From Giesbergeria sp. (GTDB taxonomy: Bacteria > Pseudomonadota > Gammaproteobacteria > Burkholderiales > Burkholderiaceae_C), in NCBI RefSeq assembly GCF_028686475.1, contig NZ_JAQUCA010000008.1, positions 62,001 to 126,000 of the forward strand: a stretch of DNA of 64,000 nucleotides. Direction: 5' to 3'. The translations under genes were made by a program, and so were the position numbers. Each line of letters begins with the position of its first letter. The stretch's first letter is position 1. A model generated the notes under the pieces. That model was not told where the DNA came from, made no database searches, and saw only the letters and a list, made by a program, of their open reading frames with translations. Positions 29,167 to 39,702 of the stretch are shown here, in pieces.

Positions 29167-30492
29167 ATGCACACCAAAATCCACACCCTCAACGGCTGGC
29201 TGGCCCATTGCGAGCGCCTGCACCCCCAAGCTATCGACATGGGCCTAGAGCGCGTGCGCGAAGTCTCGCGTCGCTTGGGCCTGCGCTTTGACTGCCCCGT
29301 GATTACCGTGGCGGGCACCAACGGCAAGGGTTCTACCTGCGCCATGCTAGAGGCCGTGGCCCTGCAAGCGGGCTGGCGCACCGGGGTTTATACCTCGCCG
29401 CATTTGGTACATTTTGAAGAGCGCTGCCGCATCCACGGTGACATCGTGCAAGCCGAAGCGCTAGTGCCGCATTTCGAGGCCGTAGAAGCCGCGCGCACGC
29501 AAAACGGCAACGATGTCTCGCTGAGCTATTTTGAATTTACCACACTGGCTATCTTGCGCCTCATGAGCCATTCTTTACTGGATGTGGCCATCTTAGAAGT
29601 AGGCTTGGGCGGACGGCTCGATGCCACCAACATCATAGATGCCGATTGCGCTGTCATCACCAGCATCGACATTGACCACACCGAATACCTCGGCCCCGAC
29701 CGCGAAAGCATCGGGCGCGAAAAAGCGGGCATCATGCGTACTGGCCGCCCGGTAATCGTCAGTGACCCGATGCCGCCGCAAAGCGTACTGGATTACGCAC
29801 GCGAAATCGGTGCTGACCTGTGGCGCTTTGGCCACGATTTCAATTATTCTGGCGACAAACAACAATGGGCTTGGAGTGGACGCGGGCGGCGCTACGCCGG
29901 GCTGGCCTATCCAGCGCTGCGCGGCGCCAACCAATTGATGAACGCTTCGGGGGCCTTGGCGGCCTTAGAAGCCCTGCGCCAACGCCTGCCTATCACCGCG
30001 CAAGCCGTACGCACGGGCTTGTCGATGGTGGGTTTGCCGGGGCGTTTTCAGATTGTGCCGGGCCAACCTACGCTGGTGTTGGACGTGGCGCACAACCCGC
30101 ACTCCGTGGCTGCGCTCACCGCCAATTTGGATGCGATGGGCTACTTTCCCACCACCCATGCAGTATTTGGTGCGATGGCCGACAAAGACTTAGCCCCGAT
30201 GCTGGCCAAAGTCGGGCCACTGATTGACCGCTGGTATTTCACTGATTTACCCACGCCGCGCGCTGATGCTGCCGCCAACTTGCAGCAAAAATGGAATGCG
30301 CTGCAAATTGTCGCGGGTGGCCGCCGCGAAGTACCCACCAGCACCCATGCCAACCCGCAAGCTGCATTAGAAGCGGCTGTCGCAGTGGCAGACCCGGCTG
30401 ATAGAATCGTCGTCTTTGGCTCCTTCTATACGGTTGGTGCTGTTTTGCAAAATGGCACGCCCCGTTTGCAAGCCAAACATCTGGACACTTAA
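29167..30492 (+). CDS. folC: bifunctional folylpolyglutamate synthase/dihydrofolate synthase
   Basis: VITVAGTNGKGSTCAMLEAV; LDVAILEVGLGGRLDATNI; TSIDIDHTEYLGPDRESIGREKAGIMR. Confidence 0.93.
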   Translation: MHTKIHTLNGWLAHCERLHPQAIDMGLERVREVSRRLGLRFDCPVITVAGTNGKGSTCAMLEAVALQAGWRTGVYTSPHLVHFEERCRIHGDIVQAEALVPHFEAVEAARTQNGNDVSLSYFEFTTLAILRLMSHSLLDVAILEVGLGGRLDATNIIDADCAVITSIDIDHTEYLGPDRESIGREKAGIMRTGRPVIVSDPMPPQSVLDYAREIGADLWRFGHDFNYSGDKQQWAWSGRGRRYAGLAYPALRGANQLMNASGALAALEALRQRLPITAQAVRTGLSMVGLPGRFQIVPGQPTLVLDVAHNPHSVAALTANLDAMGYFPTTHAVFGAMADKDLAPMLAKVGPLIDRWYFTDLPTPRADAAANLQQKWNALQIVAGGRREVPTSTHANPQAALEAAVAVADPADRIVVFGSFYTVGAVLQNGTPRLQAKHLDT

Positions 30493-30516
30493 CGTCCACC
30501 CCGTGGTTGCTTATAC

Positions 30517-31410
30517 ATGGCATTTTTCAAGTTTCGGTGGCCCACCTCCTCCGCCTCTGCTCCCAATGACACCGCCATGCGGCCCTCGCGCGCGCCTCGG
30601 GCCGAGAGCATCGAGGTCATGCGCCGACGCGCCCGACACCGCCTGATTGGCGCTGCGGTACTGGTATTGTTGGGGGTGATTGGTTTTCCGATGCTGTTTG
30701 ATACCCAGCCTCGGCCCATTCCCGTCGATATTCCGATAGAGATGCCCGACCGCAACAAAGTGGCCCCACTGGTCGTGCCCGCCGATGGCAGCGAAAGCAG
30801 CAGCGTAGCCGCCAACACCGCCGCCAGTTTGGGCGAGGGCGAGCAAATACTGGCACCTAATTCGATGGTACCGGCCTTACCGGGGCTGCCCGGCTTGTCT
30901 GCACCGGCCAAATTGGCCATCAAACCCGAATCTAAACCTGAGCCTAAGCCCGAACCCAAACCGCCCAAGCCCGAGCCAAAACCCGAGCCTAAGCCACCCA
31001 AACCCGAACCCAAACCTGAGCCTAAGCCCGAACCTAAACCGCCCAAGCCAGAACCAAAACCCGAGCCTAAGCCCGAACCCAAACCAGTTCGTGTCGATGA
31101 GGCAGCGCGTGCGCGCGCCTTGCTCGAAGGCCGCAGCGTTGCACCCGCAGCGGCGGCACCAGCGCCTGCTGGCAACGAAAATAAACGCTTTGTCATTCAA
31201 ATTGGCGCTTTTGCTGATAGTGGCAAAGCCTCCGAAGTGCGGCAAAAACTCGAAAGCGCTGGCCTGAAAGCCTACACCCAAGTCATTGACACCAAAGACG
31301 GCAAGCGCACGCGGGTGCGGGTTGGCCCCTTCAATGGCCGCACCGATGCAGACAAAGCGGCCGAGCGCGCCCGGGGGCTGGGATTACCGGCGGTCATTAC
31401 TGGCTCCTAA
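30517..31410 (+). CDS. SPOR domain protein with N-terminal TM and Pro/Glu/Lys-rich linker (DedD-like)
   Basis: RHRLIGAAVLVLLGVIGFPMLFDTQPRPI; C-terminal FVIQIGAFADSGKASEVRQKLESAGLKAYTQVI...RTRVRVGPF SPOR domain. Confidence 0.88.
   Translation: MAFFKFRWPTSSASAPNDTAMRPSRAPRAESIEVMRRRARHRLIGAAVLVLLGVIGFPMLFDTQPRPIPVDIPIEMPDRNKVAPLVVPADGSESSSVAANTAASLGEGEQILAPNSMVPALPGLPGLSAPAKLAIKPESKPEPKPEPKPPKPEPKPEPKPPKPEPKPEPKPEPKPPKPEPKPEPKPEPKPVRVDEAARARALLEGRSVAPAAAAPAPAGNENKRFVIQIGAFADSGKASEVRQKLESAGLKAYTQVIDTKDGKRTRVRVGPFNGRTDADKAAERARGLGLPAVITGS
30923..31086 (+). repeat. tandem in-gene repeat encoding (P)KPEPKPEPKP
   Basis: Imperfect CCCGAACCCAAACC-type units encoding KPESKPEPKPEPKPPKPEPKPEPKPPKPEPKPEPKPEPKPPKPEPKPEPKPEPKP. 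Confidence 0.9.
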
Positions 31411-31431
31411 GTTACCCCCTGCCCCCATACC

Positions 31432-31920
31432 ATGACTGTCTTGGATGGCTGTGTCCTTACGCTGCTGCTGGGCTCGATGTTGCTCGGCGCTTGGCGTGGC
31501 TTGGTGTTTGAAGTGCTGTCCTTGCTGGCTTGGGGTGCAGCAGTATTGCTGGCACGCCTCTTTGCCGCCGATGCGGCCTTGCATTTGCCATTGGGGCCTC
31601 TACAAGGGGGCAGCCGCCATGCCGCCAGTTTTGCCGTGGTGTTCATTGCAGCGGCTTTTTTGTGTGGCTGGGTGGCCACCTTGGGCCGTCAACTGGTGCA
31701 GGTGGTGGGTTTGCGCCCCGTAGACCGGGTGCTAGGGGGCTTGTTTGGTGCAGTACGGGCGGCACTGCTACTGCTAGTGGCTACGCTGGTGCTGCAATGG
31801 TTACCGTTACAACAACAGCCTTGGTGGCGAGATTCGTTCAGCGCGCCTTGGCTATCGTTGGCCTTACAGGCTGTGGCACCTGTTTTGCCACTAGAACTGC
31901 TGCAAAACCTATCTTGGTAA
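31432..31920 (+). CDS. cvpA: CvpA family membrane protein
   Basis: Four-TM CvpA pattern; located between SPOR protein and purF (dedD-cvpA-purF order). Confidence 0.85.
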   Translation: MTVLDGCVLTLLLGSMLLGAWRGLVFEVLSLLAWGAAVLLARLFAADAALHLPLGPLQGGSRHAASFAVVFIAAAFLCGWVATLGRQLVQVVGLRPVDRVLGGLFGAVRAALLLLVATLVLQWLPLQQQPWWRDSFSAPWLSLALQAVAPVLPLELLQNLSW

Positions 31921-31933
31921 AAGAAAGTCAACT

Positions 31934-33439
31934 ATGTGTGGAATCGTCGGCGTTATCAGCAACGCCCCAGTCAATCAACTGATTTATGACTCCTTGCTGC
32001 TATTGCAGCACCGGGGCCAAGATGCCGCCGGTATCGTGACACAGCAAGAGCGCAAGTTCTTTATGCACAAGGCCAAGGGCATGGTCAAAGATGTGTTTCG
32101 CACGCGCAATATGCGCGCCTTGCCGGGCAACTGCGGTTTGGGCCAAGTGCGCTATCCCACCGCAGGCAATGCCTTCAGCGAGGAGGAAGCCCAGCCCTTC
32201 TATGTCAATGCACCGTTCGGCTTGGTACTGGTACACAATGGCAATTTAACCAACGCCCAAGCCCTGCGCTCGGAGCTGTTCACCACCGACCACCGCCACA
32301 TCAATACCGAGAGCGACTCCGAAGTCTTGCTCAATGTGCTGGCCGATGAAATCGACAAAGCCACGCGCGGCAAAGCACTGGACGTGCAAGACGTGTTCGC
32401 TGCCGTGGCCGCCGTACACCGGCGCATCCGTGGCTCCTATGCCGTGATTGCCCTGATTGCCGGACATGGTCTGCTGGCTTTCCGTGACCCCTATGGCATT
32501 CGCCCGCTGTGCTTAGGGCGCAACACCGACGGCACCATCATGGTGGCCAGCGAATCCGTGGTTCTCGAAGGCTCCAGCCATGTGCTGGACCGCGATATTG
32601 CCCCCGGCGAAGCGGTATTCATCGACTTAGAAGGCAACATCAGCAGCCAGCAATGCGCGCAAAACCCGCGCCTGCACCCCTGCATTTTTGAATTTGTTTA
32701 TCTGGCGCGCCCTGATTCGGTGCTGGATGGCATCTCGGTCTATCAGGCCCGCCTCAATTTGGGCGAAACCCTGGCCAAGCGCGTAGTGTCTGCCGTACCG
32801 CCTAGCCAAATTGATGTAGTGATTCCGATTCCAGAATCCAGCCGCCCCAGCGCCATGCAGTTGGCCCAGCTGCTCGGCCTGCCTTACCGCGAAGGCTTCG
32901 TCAAAAACCGCTATGTCGGTCGCACCTTCATCATGCCGGGGCAAGGCGTGCGTAAAAAATCGGTGCGCCAAAAGCTCAACGTCATTGGCAGCGAGTTCAA
33001 AGGCCGCAATGTGCTGCTGGTGGATGACTCCATCGTGCGCGGTACCACCAGCCGCGAAATCGTCCAAATGGCGCGTGAGGCGGGGGCCAACAAGGTCTAT
33101 ATGGCCAGCGCTGCGCCGCCCGTGCGCTATCCCAATGTTTATGGCATTGACATGCCCACCAGCAGCGAACTGGTGGCCCACGACCGCACGATTGAACAAA
33201 TACGCGACCTGATTGGCTGTGATGCACTCATCTACCAAGATGTCGATGCCATGAAACAGGCCGTAGGCAACCTGCGCCCCGATTTGGATGGCTTTGACGC
33301 TTCCTGCTTTGATGGCGTGTATGTCACCGGCGACATCACCTTGGCCGATATTGAGCGCATGAACGACGAGCGCCCCAACGCCCAAGAAGATGAAGAAGAC
33401 ACCTCGCGCCTGGCCCTGCCCAATGCCCGGCATGGCTAA
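31934..33439 (+). CDS. purF: amidophosphoribosyltransferase
   Basis: MCGIVGVISNAPVNQLIYDSLLLLQHRGQDAAGI; VLLVDDSIVRGTTSREIVQMAREAGA. Confidence 0.95.
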   Translation: MCGIVGVISNAPVNQLIYDSLLLLQHRGQDAAGIVTQQERKFFMHKAKGMVKDVFRTRNMRALPGNCGLGQVRYPTAGNAFSEEEAQPFYVNAPFGLVLVHNGNLTNAQALRSELFTTDHRHINTESDSEVLLNVLADEIDKATRGKALDVQDVFAAVAAVHRRIRGSYAVIALIAGHGLLAFRDPYGIRPLCLGRNTDGTIMVASESVVLEGSSHVLDRDIAPGEAVFIDLEGNISSQQCAQNPRLHPCIFEFVYLARPDSVLDGISVYQARLNLGETLAKRVVSAVPPSQIDVVIPIPESSRPSAMQLAQLLGLPYREGFVKNRYVGRTFIMPGQGVRKKSVRQKLNVIGSEFKGRNVLLVDDSIVRGTTSREIVQMAREAGANKVYMASAAPPVRYPNVYGIDMPTSSELVAHDRTIEQIRDLIGCDALIYQDVDAMKQAVGNLRPDLDGFDASCFDGVYVTGDITLADIERMNDERPNAQEDEEDTSRLALPNARHG

Positions 33440-33475
33440 GTTGGCCGCTGCATTTTTTGTTTCAAGGCCCCGCCC

Positions 33476-34684
33476 ATGACCCCAGAATTACTAGCCACCC
33501 TCCATCCTGACACCTTGGCGGTGCGCCAAGCCATGCCGCGCAGCGCCTACGGCGAGCATTCCGAAGCCCTGTACCTGACCAGCAGTTTTGTGCAGCCCGA
33601 TGCGGCCACCGCAGCGCGCCGCTTTGCGGGTGAAGAAGACGGCTACACCTACTCGCGCACCTCGAATCCCACCGTCAGCAGCTTCGAGCGCCGTCTGGCC
33701 GCCTTAGAGGGCACCGAAAGCGCGATTGGCACCGCCAGCGGCATGTCGGCCATCTTGCTGATGTGCATGGCGCTGCTCAAAACCGGCGACCATGTGATTT
33801 GCTCGCAATCCATGTTCGGCTCCACCATCAACCTGATTAGCAAAGAGCTGGCCCGGTTTGGCGTGCAATCGAGTTTTGTCGCCCAAACCGATGCCGCTGC
33901 GTGGCAAGCCGCCCTGCGGCCTGAAACCCGGCTGATGTTTGCCGAAACCCCGACCAACCCCCTGACGGATTTGTGCGACATTCGTGCCTTGGCCGATATC
34001 GCCCATGCCGCCGGGGTGCTGTTGGCGGTAGATAACTGCTTTGCCTCACCAGCCTTGCAACAACCGGCCAAGCTGGGGGCGGATTTGGTGATTCACTCCG
34101 GCACCAAATTCTTGGACGGCCAAGGCCGCGTCATGGCCGGTGCGGTTTGTGGCCCACGCGCCTTGATTGATGACAAACTCGCCCCCTTGATTCGCAGTGC
34201 GGGCATGAACTTGTCGCCCTTCAATGCGTGGGTGGTGCTAAAGGGCATGGAAACCCTGTCCTTGCGCGTCAAGGCACAAAGCGCCAATGCGCTGGCGCTG
34301 GCGCAGTGGCTAGAACAGCAGCCCCAAGTGGCGCGGGTTTATTACCCCGGTTTGGCCTCGCACCCGCAGCACGAGTTAGCCATGCGCCAGCAATCGGGTT
34401 TGGGCGGGGCCGTGTTGTCGTTCGATGTACGCGCTACCAGCCCCGAAGAAGGCCGCGCCCGTGCCTTCCATGTCATTGACAGCACCCGAGTGTGCAGCAT
34501 CACTGCCAATTTAGGCGACACCAAAACCACCATCACCCACCCGGCCAGCACCTCGCATGGCCGCCTGACCGAAGCCCAACGCCAAGCCGCCGGTTTGGGC
34601 CAAGGTCTAATCCGCGTGGCGGTGGGTTTAGAACATATTGACGACTTGAAAGCCGACCTCGCGCGCGGCTTGGACACCCTGTAA
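33476..34684 (+). CDS. metZ: O-succinylhomoserine sulfhydrylase
   Basis: Cys/Met metabolism PLP enzyme: [54 protein letters not shown] lysine. Confidence 0.9.
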   Translation: MTPELLATLHPDTLAVRQAMPRSAYGEHSEALYLTSSFVQPDAATAARRFAGEEDGYTYSRTSNPTVSSFERRLAALEGTESAIGTASGMSAILLMCMALLKTGDHVICSQSMFGSTINLISKELARFGVQSSFVAQTDAAAWQAALRPETRLMFAETPTNPLTDLCDIRALADIAHAAGVLLAVDNCFASPALQQPAKLGADLVIHSGTKFLDGQGRVMAGAVCGPRALIDDKLAPLIRSAGMNLSPFNAWVVLKGMETLSLRVKAQSANALALAQWLEQQPQVARVYYPGLASHPQHELAMRQQSGLGGAVLSFDVRATSPEEGRARAFHVIDSTRVCSITANLGDTKTTITHPASTSHGRLTEAQRQAAGLGQGLIRVAVGLEHIDDLKADLARGLDTL

Positions 34685-36126
34685 TGACTGAACAAAATCT
34701 ATCTACCCCCGCCCGTCGGGTACGTACCCGCTTTGCGCCCTCGCCCACCGGCTTTATCCATCTGGGCAATATCCGCTCGGCCCTCTACCCTTGGGCTTTT
34801 GCCCGTGCTACGGGTGGTGATTTCATCCTGCGGATTGAAGACACGGATTTAGAGCGCTCTACCCAAGCCGCTGTCGATGTCATCTTAGAAGGCATGGACT
34901 GGCTCGGCATGAACCCCGACGAAGGCCCGTTCTACCAAATGCAGCGCATGGCGCGCTACAAAGAAGTGCTGGCCCAACTGCAAGCCACGGGCCATGTGTA
35001 TCCCTGCTACACCAGCGTGGCCGAACTCGATGCCCTGCGCGAGCGCCAAATGGCGGCCAAAGAAAAGCCGCGTTACAACGGCACTTGGCGACCCGAGCCG
35101 GGCAAGGTATTGCCCCCCGTGCCCGAAGGCGTGCAACCGGTATTGCGCTTCAAAAACCCGCAAGAAGGCATCGTAGCTTGGGACGACAAGGTCAAAGGCC
35201 GCATTGAAATCCGCAACGACGAATTGGACGATTTGGTGATTGCCCGCCCTGATGGCACCCCCACCTACAACTTCTGCGTGGTGGTCGATGACATCGACAT
35301 GGCCATTACCCACGTGATTCGCGGCGATGACCACGTCAACAACACGCCACGCCAAATCAACATCTTCCAAGCCTTGGGCAAAGAGCCACCCGTTTATGCC
35401 CACCTGCCCACCGTGCTGAACGAGCAGGGCGAGAAGATGAGCAAGCGCAACGGGGCCAAGCCCGTGACGCAATACCGTGATGAAGGCTACCTGCCCGAGG
35501 CCATGATTAACTATCTGGCCCGCTTGGGTTGGAGCCACGGCGACGACGAAATTTTTAGCCGCCAACAGTTCCTAGAGTGGTTCGACTTAGACCATTTGGG
35601 CCGCAGTGCCGCCCAGTTTGACGAAGCCAAGCTGCGTTGGGTCAATGCCCAGCACCTCAAAGCCATGAGCGATGAGGCCTTGGCCGCCTTGGTAGCGCCA
35701 CAACTAGAAAAGCGCGGTATCGCTACTGCCGACTTGGCCGATGGCCGCCTGCCGCGCCTTTGCGCCCTGTTCAAAGACCGCTGCGACACCACCGTGGCCT
35801 TGGCCGATTGGGCCTATGTGTTCTATGCCGATAGCGTCAGCCCCAGTGCCGAAGAGCTAGAAAAGCACGTCACCGCCGCCATTGGCCCCGCTTTGGATGC
35901 CTTGGCAGCTGCTTTCGAGACCTGCATTTGGGAAAAAACTGCCATTGCAGCCACTTTCAAGCAAGTTTTGACCGCGCAAGGGCTTAAAATGCCGCAACTG
36001 GCCATGCCGGTGCGTGTGTTGACGGTGGGCACTGCCCACACCCCTTCGGTCGATGCGGTGCTGGAATTGCTAGGAAAAGAAAAAGTTTTGGCAAGATTGC
36101 AAAATCGTTCAAAAATCGTTCTATAA
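34684..36126 (+). CDS. gltX: glutamyl-tRNA synthetase
   Basis: [26 protein letters not shown] (HIGH-like) and [12 protein letters not shown] (KMSKS). Confidence 0.95.
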   Translation: MTEQNLSTPARRVRTRFAPSPTGFIHLGNIRSALYPWAFARATGGDFILRIEDTDLERSTQAAVDVILEGMDWLGMNPDEGPFYQMQRMARYKEVLAQLQATGHVYPCYTSVAELDALRERQMAAKEKPRYNGTWRPEPGKVLPPVPEGVQPVLRFKNPQEGIVAWDDKVKGRIEIRNDELDDLVIARPDGTPTYNFCVVVDDIDMAITHVIRGDDHVNNTPRQINIFQALGKEPPVYAHLPTVLNEQGEKMSKRNGAKPVTQYRDEGYLPEAMINYLARLGWSHGDDEIFSRQQFLEWFDLDHLGRSAAQFDEAKLRWVNAQHLKAMSDEALAALVAPQLEKRGIATADLADGRLPRLCALFKDRCDTTVALADWAYVFYADSVSPSAEELEKHVTAAIGPALDALAAAFETCIWEKTAIAATFKQVLTAQGLKMPQLAMPVRVLTVGTAHTPSVDAVLELLGKEKVLARLQNRSKIVL

Positions 36127-36181
36127 TTCAAGTCTCAGTTAAACGCAGCAAACAAATTAAAAAGTGTTTGTTGCAGGTTGT

Positions 36182-36257
<76 letters not shown>

Positions 36258-36288
36258 AGTTTTTCTGCCGGATTAGTTCCAAGGTTTT

Positions 36289-36364
36289 GACCCTATCGTC
36301 TAGAGGCCTAGGACATCACCCTTTCACGGTGAGTACCGGGGTTCGAATCCCCGTAGGGTCGCCA
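36289..36364 (+). tRNA. tRNA-Glu(TTC), copy 1
   Basis: Acceptor GACCCTA/TAGGGTC, anticodon loop CTTTCAC, GCCA end. Confidence 0.96.
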
Positions 36365-36412
36365 AGTTTGAAGCGCTTGATGCTACGAAAGTAGCTGCAA
36401 AGCTTCCTGCCA

Positions 36413-36489
36413 GGAGTGGTAGTTCAGTTGGTTAGAATACCGGCCTGTCACGCCGGGGGTCGCGGGTTCGAGCCCCGTCCACTCCGCCA
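36413..36489 (+). tRNA. tRNA-Asp(GTC), copy 1
   Basis: Acceptor GGAGTGG/CCACTCC, anticodon loop CTGTCAC, GCCA end. Confidence 0.96.
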
Positions 36490-36497
36490 GTATTTTT

Positions 36498-36573
<76 letters not shown>

Positions 36574-36589
36574 AAGTTTTCTAGGTTTT

Positions 36590-36665
36590 GACCCTATCGT
36601 CTAGAGGCCTAGGACATCACCCTTTCACGGTGAGTACCGGGGTTCGAATCCCCGTAGGGTCGCCA
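36590..36665 (+). tRNA. tRNA-Glu(TTC), copy 2
   Basis: Identical by eye to copy 1. Confidence 0.96.
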
Positions 36666-36715
36666 AGTTATAGCGCTTGGCTTGTAACGCGGTTACAAGT
36701 AAAAGCTATCTACCA

Positions 36716-36792
36716 GGAGTGGTAGTTCAGTTGGTTAGAATACCGGCCTGTCACGCCGGGGGTCGCGGGTTCGAGCCCCGTCCACTCCGCCA
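36716..36792 (+). tRNA. tRNA-Asp(GTC), copy 2
   Basis: Identical by eye to copy 1. Confidence 0.96.
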
Positions 36793-36800
36793 AAATACCA

Positions 36801-36836
36801 AGCCCTGTCAGTTCGCTGGCAGGGCTTTTTGGTTTT
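36801..36836 (+). terminator. rho-independent terminator of the tRNA array
   Basis: AGCCCTGTCAG-TTCG-CTGGCAGGGCTTTTT, long stem with TTCG tetraloop and T tract. Confidence 0.9.
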
Positions 36837-37597
36837 TAACGTGGTGGCATACGGATAGCACCATCCAAGCGAATCACCTCGCCATTGAGCATGTCATTGT
36901 CCAAAATGTGGCGCACCAATTTGGCGTAATCTTGCGGTGTACCCAAACGGCTAGGAAACGGTACACCGGCGGCCAAGCTGTCTTGCACCGTTTGGGGCAT
37001 ACCAAAAATCATCGGGGTGCCAAAAATGCCGGGGGCAATCGTCATGTTGCGAATGCCATTGCGTGCCAAATCACGGGCAATCGGCAGGGTCATGCCGACA
37101 ATGCCACCCTTGGAGGCACTGTAAGCCGCTTGGCCCATTTGCCCATCGTAAGCGGCAATGCTGGCGGTAGAAATCAACACACCGCGCTCGCCGGTGCTGG
37201 CCGTTGGTTCATTCTGGCACATGGCTTCGGCAGCCAAGCGCAGCATGTTAAAGGTGCCAATCAGGTTGATTTGGATGGTTCTGTTAAACCCGGCCAAGCT
37301 GTGTGCGCCTTGTTTGCCCACCATTTTTTCTGCTGGGGCCACGCCCGCACAATTGACCAAGCCCGACAAACGCCCCAGTGCCACCGCTTGCGCCACCACG
37401 GCTTGGGCATCGGTTTCTTGGCTCACATCACACTGCACAAAAGTGGCCCCAATTTCTTGCGCCAAGGCTTGGCCTTTGTCGGTTTGCACATCGGCAAGCA
37501 CCACTTTGCCGCCTTGCTCGGCCAACATGCGCGCCGTGCCTTCACCCAGCCCCGAGGCACCGCCCGTGACGATAAAAACGTTGTTTTCGATTTCCAT
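36836..37597 (-). CDS. SDR family 3-hydroxyacyl-CoA dehydrogenase-like oxidoreductase
   Basis: [61 protein letters not shown]. Confidence 0.88.
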   Translation of the reverse strand: MEIENNVFIVTGGASGLGEGTARMLAEQGGKVVLADVQTDKGQALAQEIGATFVQCDVSQETDAQAVVAQAVALGRLSGLVNCAGVAPAEKMVGKQGAHSLAGFNRTIQINLIGTFNMLRLAAEAMCQNEPTASTGERGVLISTASIAAYDGQMGQAAYSASKGGIVGMTLPIARDLARNGIRNMTIAPGIFGTPMIFGMPQTVQDSLAAGVPFPSRLGTPQDYAKLVRHILDNDMLNGEVIRLDGAIRMPPR

Positions 37598-37674
37598 AGT
37601 TTGTCTCCTTGGTTTAACGTTGACGTAAACGTCAATTATGCCTTGCTGCTGTTGCAGCACCTAGGCGACAGGCG

Positions 37675-37701
37675 CAAAAAAAGCCCGGACGGGCCGGGCT
37701 T
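37675..37701 (-). terminator. terminator downstream of fbpA-like gene
   Basis: On the minus strand AGCCCGGCCCGTCCGGGCTTTTTTT. Confidence 0.8.
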
Positions 37702-37726
37702 GTAATCAACGCTACCGCGCACAGCT

Positions 37727-38776
37727 TCAGGGGAAGCGCACTCGGTCGAGCATTTGCTGCACCTTGGGCAGATTGGCCCCCACCGCGCTGATAGGGATGG
37801 TCTCGCTCTTGAAGGGTGCGCCGCCGGTCATGGCCTTGAGTGCTGGGTTTTCTACCTGTAAATTTTTGACAGCAGGCCACTCGTTGTTGCCGTTGGCAAA
37901 ATAATTTTGCGCCTCTGGGGTGCTGAGATATTCTAAAAATTTAACGGCATTGGCTTGGTTTTTACTGTAGCGCGCTACCGCACCGCCCGCAATATTCAGA
38001 TGCGTACCCCAAGACTGCTGGTTAGGGAACACTGCGCCCACCTTGTTGGCGATGGTCACGTCTTCGGGCTTGCTAGAACGCATCAAACGGGCCAAATAGT
38101 AGCTGTTGGTGACGGCAATATCGCATTCGCCAGCGGCCACGGCCTTGATTTGGTCGGTATCGCCGCCTTTGGGTGAACGCGCCAAATTAGCGACTACGCC
38201 CTTGAGCCAGGTTTCGGTGGCTTGCTCGCCCAGATGCTCTACCACTGCACCAAACAGGCTCAGGTTGTAAGGATGCGAACCTGAACGAATGCAGATTTTT
38301 CCTTTGTTTTTGGGGTCAGCCAAGTCTTCATAGGTATCCACATCGCTTTTTTGCACCTTGACTTTGTTATAAACAATCAAGCGCGCCCGCGTGGACAGGC
38401 CAAACCATGCTGTACCCTCTGCACTGGGCTGGCCGCGCAGGGTGGCCGGAATGCGCTCTTCTAAAGTTTTGGATTGAATCGGCTTGAACAGACCATCAAC
38501 CTCGCCTTTATAGAGGCGTGCGGCATCGACCAGCAAAATCACATCGGCGGGCGAAGCACTGCCTTCAGCTTTCAAGCGGGCCAAAATACCGGCATCGTCG
38601 GCATCAACCCGGTTAATTTTAATGCCGGTGGCTTTGGTAAAACCACTGTACAGCGCTTCGTCGGTGCTGTAATGGCGCGCCGAATACAGATTAACGACCT
38701 GCTCGGTAGCTTGGGCCATGCCACTGACCAGCAAGGCAGAGGCAGCCGTGGCCACGGCAGAAAGAATAAATCGCAT
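37727..38776 (-). CDS. Fe(3+) ABC transporter substrate-binding protein (FbpA/FutA family)
   Basis: Signal peptide; VVNLYSARHYSTDEALYSGFTKATGIKINRVDADDAGILARLKAEG; KICIRSGSHPYNLSLFGAVVEHLG. Confidence 0.9.
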   Translation of the reverse strand: MRFILSAVATAASALLVSGMAQATEQVVNLYSARHYSTDEALYSGFTKATGIKINRVDADDAGILARLKAEGSASPADVILLVDAARLYKGEVDGLFKPIQSKTLEERIPATLRGQPSAEGTAWFGLSTRARLIVYNKVKVQKSDVDTYEDLADPKNKGKICIRSGSHPYNLSLFGAVVEHLGEQATETWLKGVVANLARSPKGGDTDQIKAVAAGECDIAVTNSYYLARLMRSSKPEDVTIANKVGAVFPNQQSWGTHLNIAGGAVARYSKNQANAVKFLEYLSTPEAQNYFANGNNEWPAVKNLQVENPALKAMTGGAPFKSETIPISAVGANLPKVQQMLDRVRFP

Positions 38777-38817
38777 GGTGCTTGTCGATGAGAGGGAGGA
38801 TGCCGCATCATATCGAA

Positions 38818-38838
38818 AACGCGAACTATTCGCAATAA
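38818..38838 (-). promoter_or_regulatory. Fur-box-like inverted repeat upstream of fbpA-like gene
   Basis: Minus strand TTGCGAATAGTTCGCG (GCGAA-CTA-TTCGC dyad) about 45-60 nt upstream of the iron-binding-protein start. Confidence 0.35.
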
Positions 38839-38847
38839 CGAGGCAAC

Positions 38848-38875
38848 AAAAAAAACCCGGCTAAGGTGCCGGGCT
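38848..38875 (-). terminator. terminator downstream of phasin gene
   Basis: Minus strand AGCCCGGCACCTTAGCCGGGTTTTTTTTG. Confidence 0.75.
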
Positions 38876-38974
38876 AAAGGAATCCCTGAACCAACGCTCT
38901 AGGGGACCCAAGGAGACAAACAGGGCGCTGGACTTCTTGACCAAGAAGCCTAGCGGAAAGTTTTGCAGCGCTGC

Positions 38975-39526
38975 TTAGCGCTTGCGTGGAGCGGCCGAAG
39001 ACTTGGCGGCATCCAAGGCGGATGCGGTGACAGCGTTAAAGTTGGCTTCGGCGGCCTCGGAGGCTTGCTTGACGGCTTTTTGCACCGATTCGAGGGCGTT
39101 GGTCGCGGCAGAAACAGCGTTTTTCATGACGGCCACGGCAGGCTCGGAGCCAGCGGGAGCGTTTTTGGCAGCGTTGTCCATCAGGCTAACCAAGTTGAGT
39201 TGGGCTTCTGCGGTCTTGGCTTCAAAGGCTTTGCCAAACTCGGCACCAGTGCCCGAGGCAATATCGTAGAGGTGGCGGCTGTAAGCGGCAGCTCTTTCGG
39301 CCAAGGGCTGGAACAAACCTGCTTGCAGGGCCAACAGCTCTTGGGCATCTTTGACGCTGAGCAGGGCTTGCGAATGGTTGGCGGCTTCGTTCAAGGCAGC
39401 GCGCGAGGCGGTGACGTTGAGTTCGACGATTTTTTCTACGCCTTCGAAGGCTTTGCTGGTCAGGCCAAACAGGGTTTCGAGGTTGGCTTTGTGGGCAGCT
39501 ACCAGTTGTTCGTTGGTGAGTGACAT
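38975..39526 (-). CDS. phaP: phasin family protein
   Basis: [92 protein letters not shown]. Confidence 0.92.
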   Translation of the reverse strand: MSLTNEQLVAAHKANLETLFGLTSKAFEGVEKIVELNVTASRAALNEAANHSQALLSVKDAQELLALQAGLFQPLAERAAAYSRHLYDIASGTGAEFGKAFEAKTAEAQLNLVSLMDNAAKNAPAGSEPAVAVMKNAVSAATNALESVQKAVKQASEAAEANFNAVTASALDAAKSSAAPRKR

Positions 39527-39702
39527 GAGGGTCTCCAAAATTATGGGGGCCAAAAGGCCCAAAATGCAAAAATTGTTTGCACAGGGCGCACCGAAACGCC
39601 TTGTTGCAGTGCAGCAAGGTCAATTGTAGGCAAGCAAGCTGTAAATGCAAGTGCTATTTTGCATGGTGCAAAGCACGGTGATAGCTATTGCCATTGCTGG
39701 CA

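Noticed and set aside
30923-31086. Regular repeat that might be mistaken for a CRISPR array
   Set aside because: In-frame PEPKP coding repeat inside the SPOR gene; no spacers. No CRISPR-like array seen anywhere in the window.
32627-33433. 268 aa minus-strand ORF
   Set aside because: Antisense of purF; same shadow pattern.
36677-37705. 342 aa plus-strand ORF
   Set aside because: Runs through tRNA-Asp copy 2 and its terminator and lies antisense to the SDR gene; not a protein gene.
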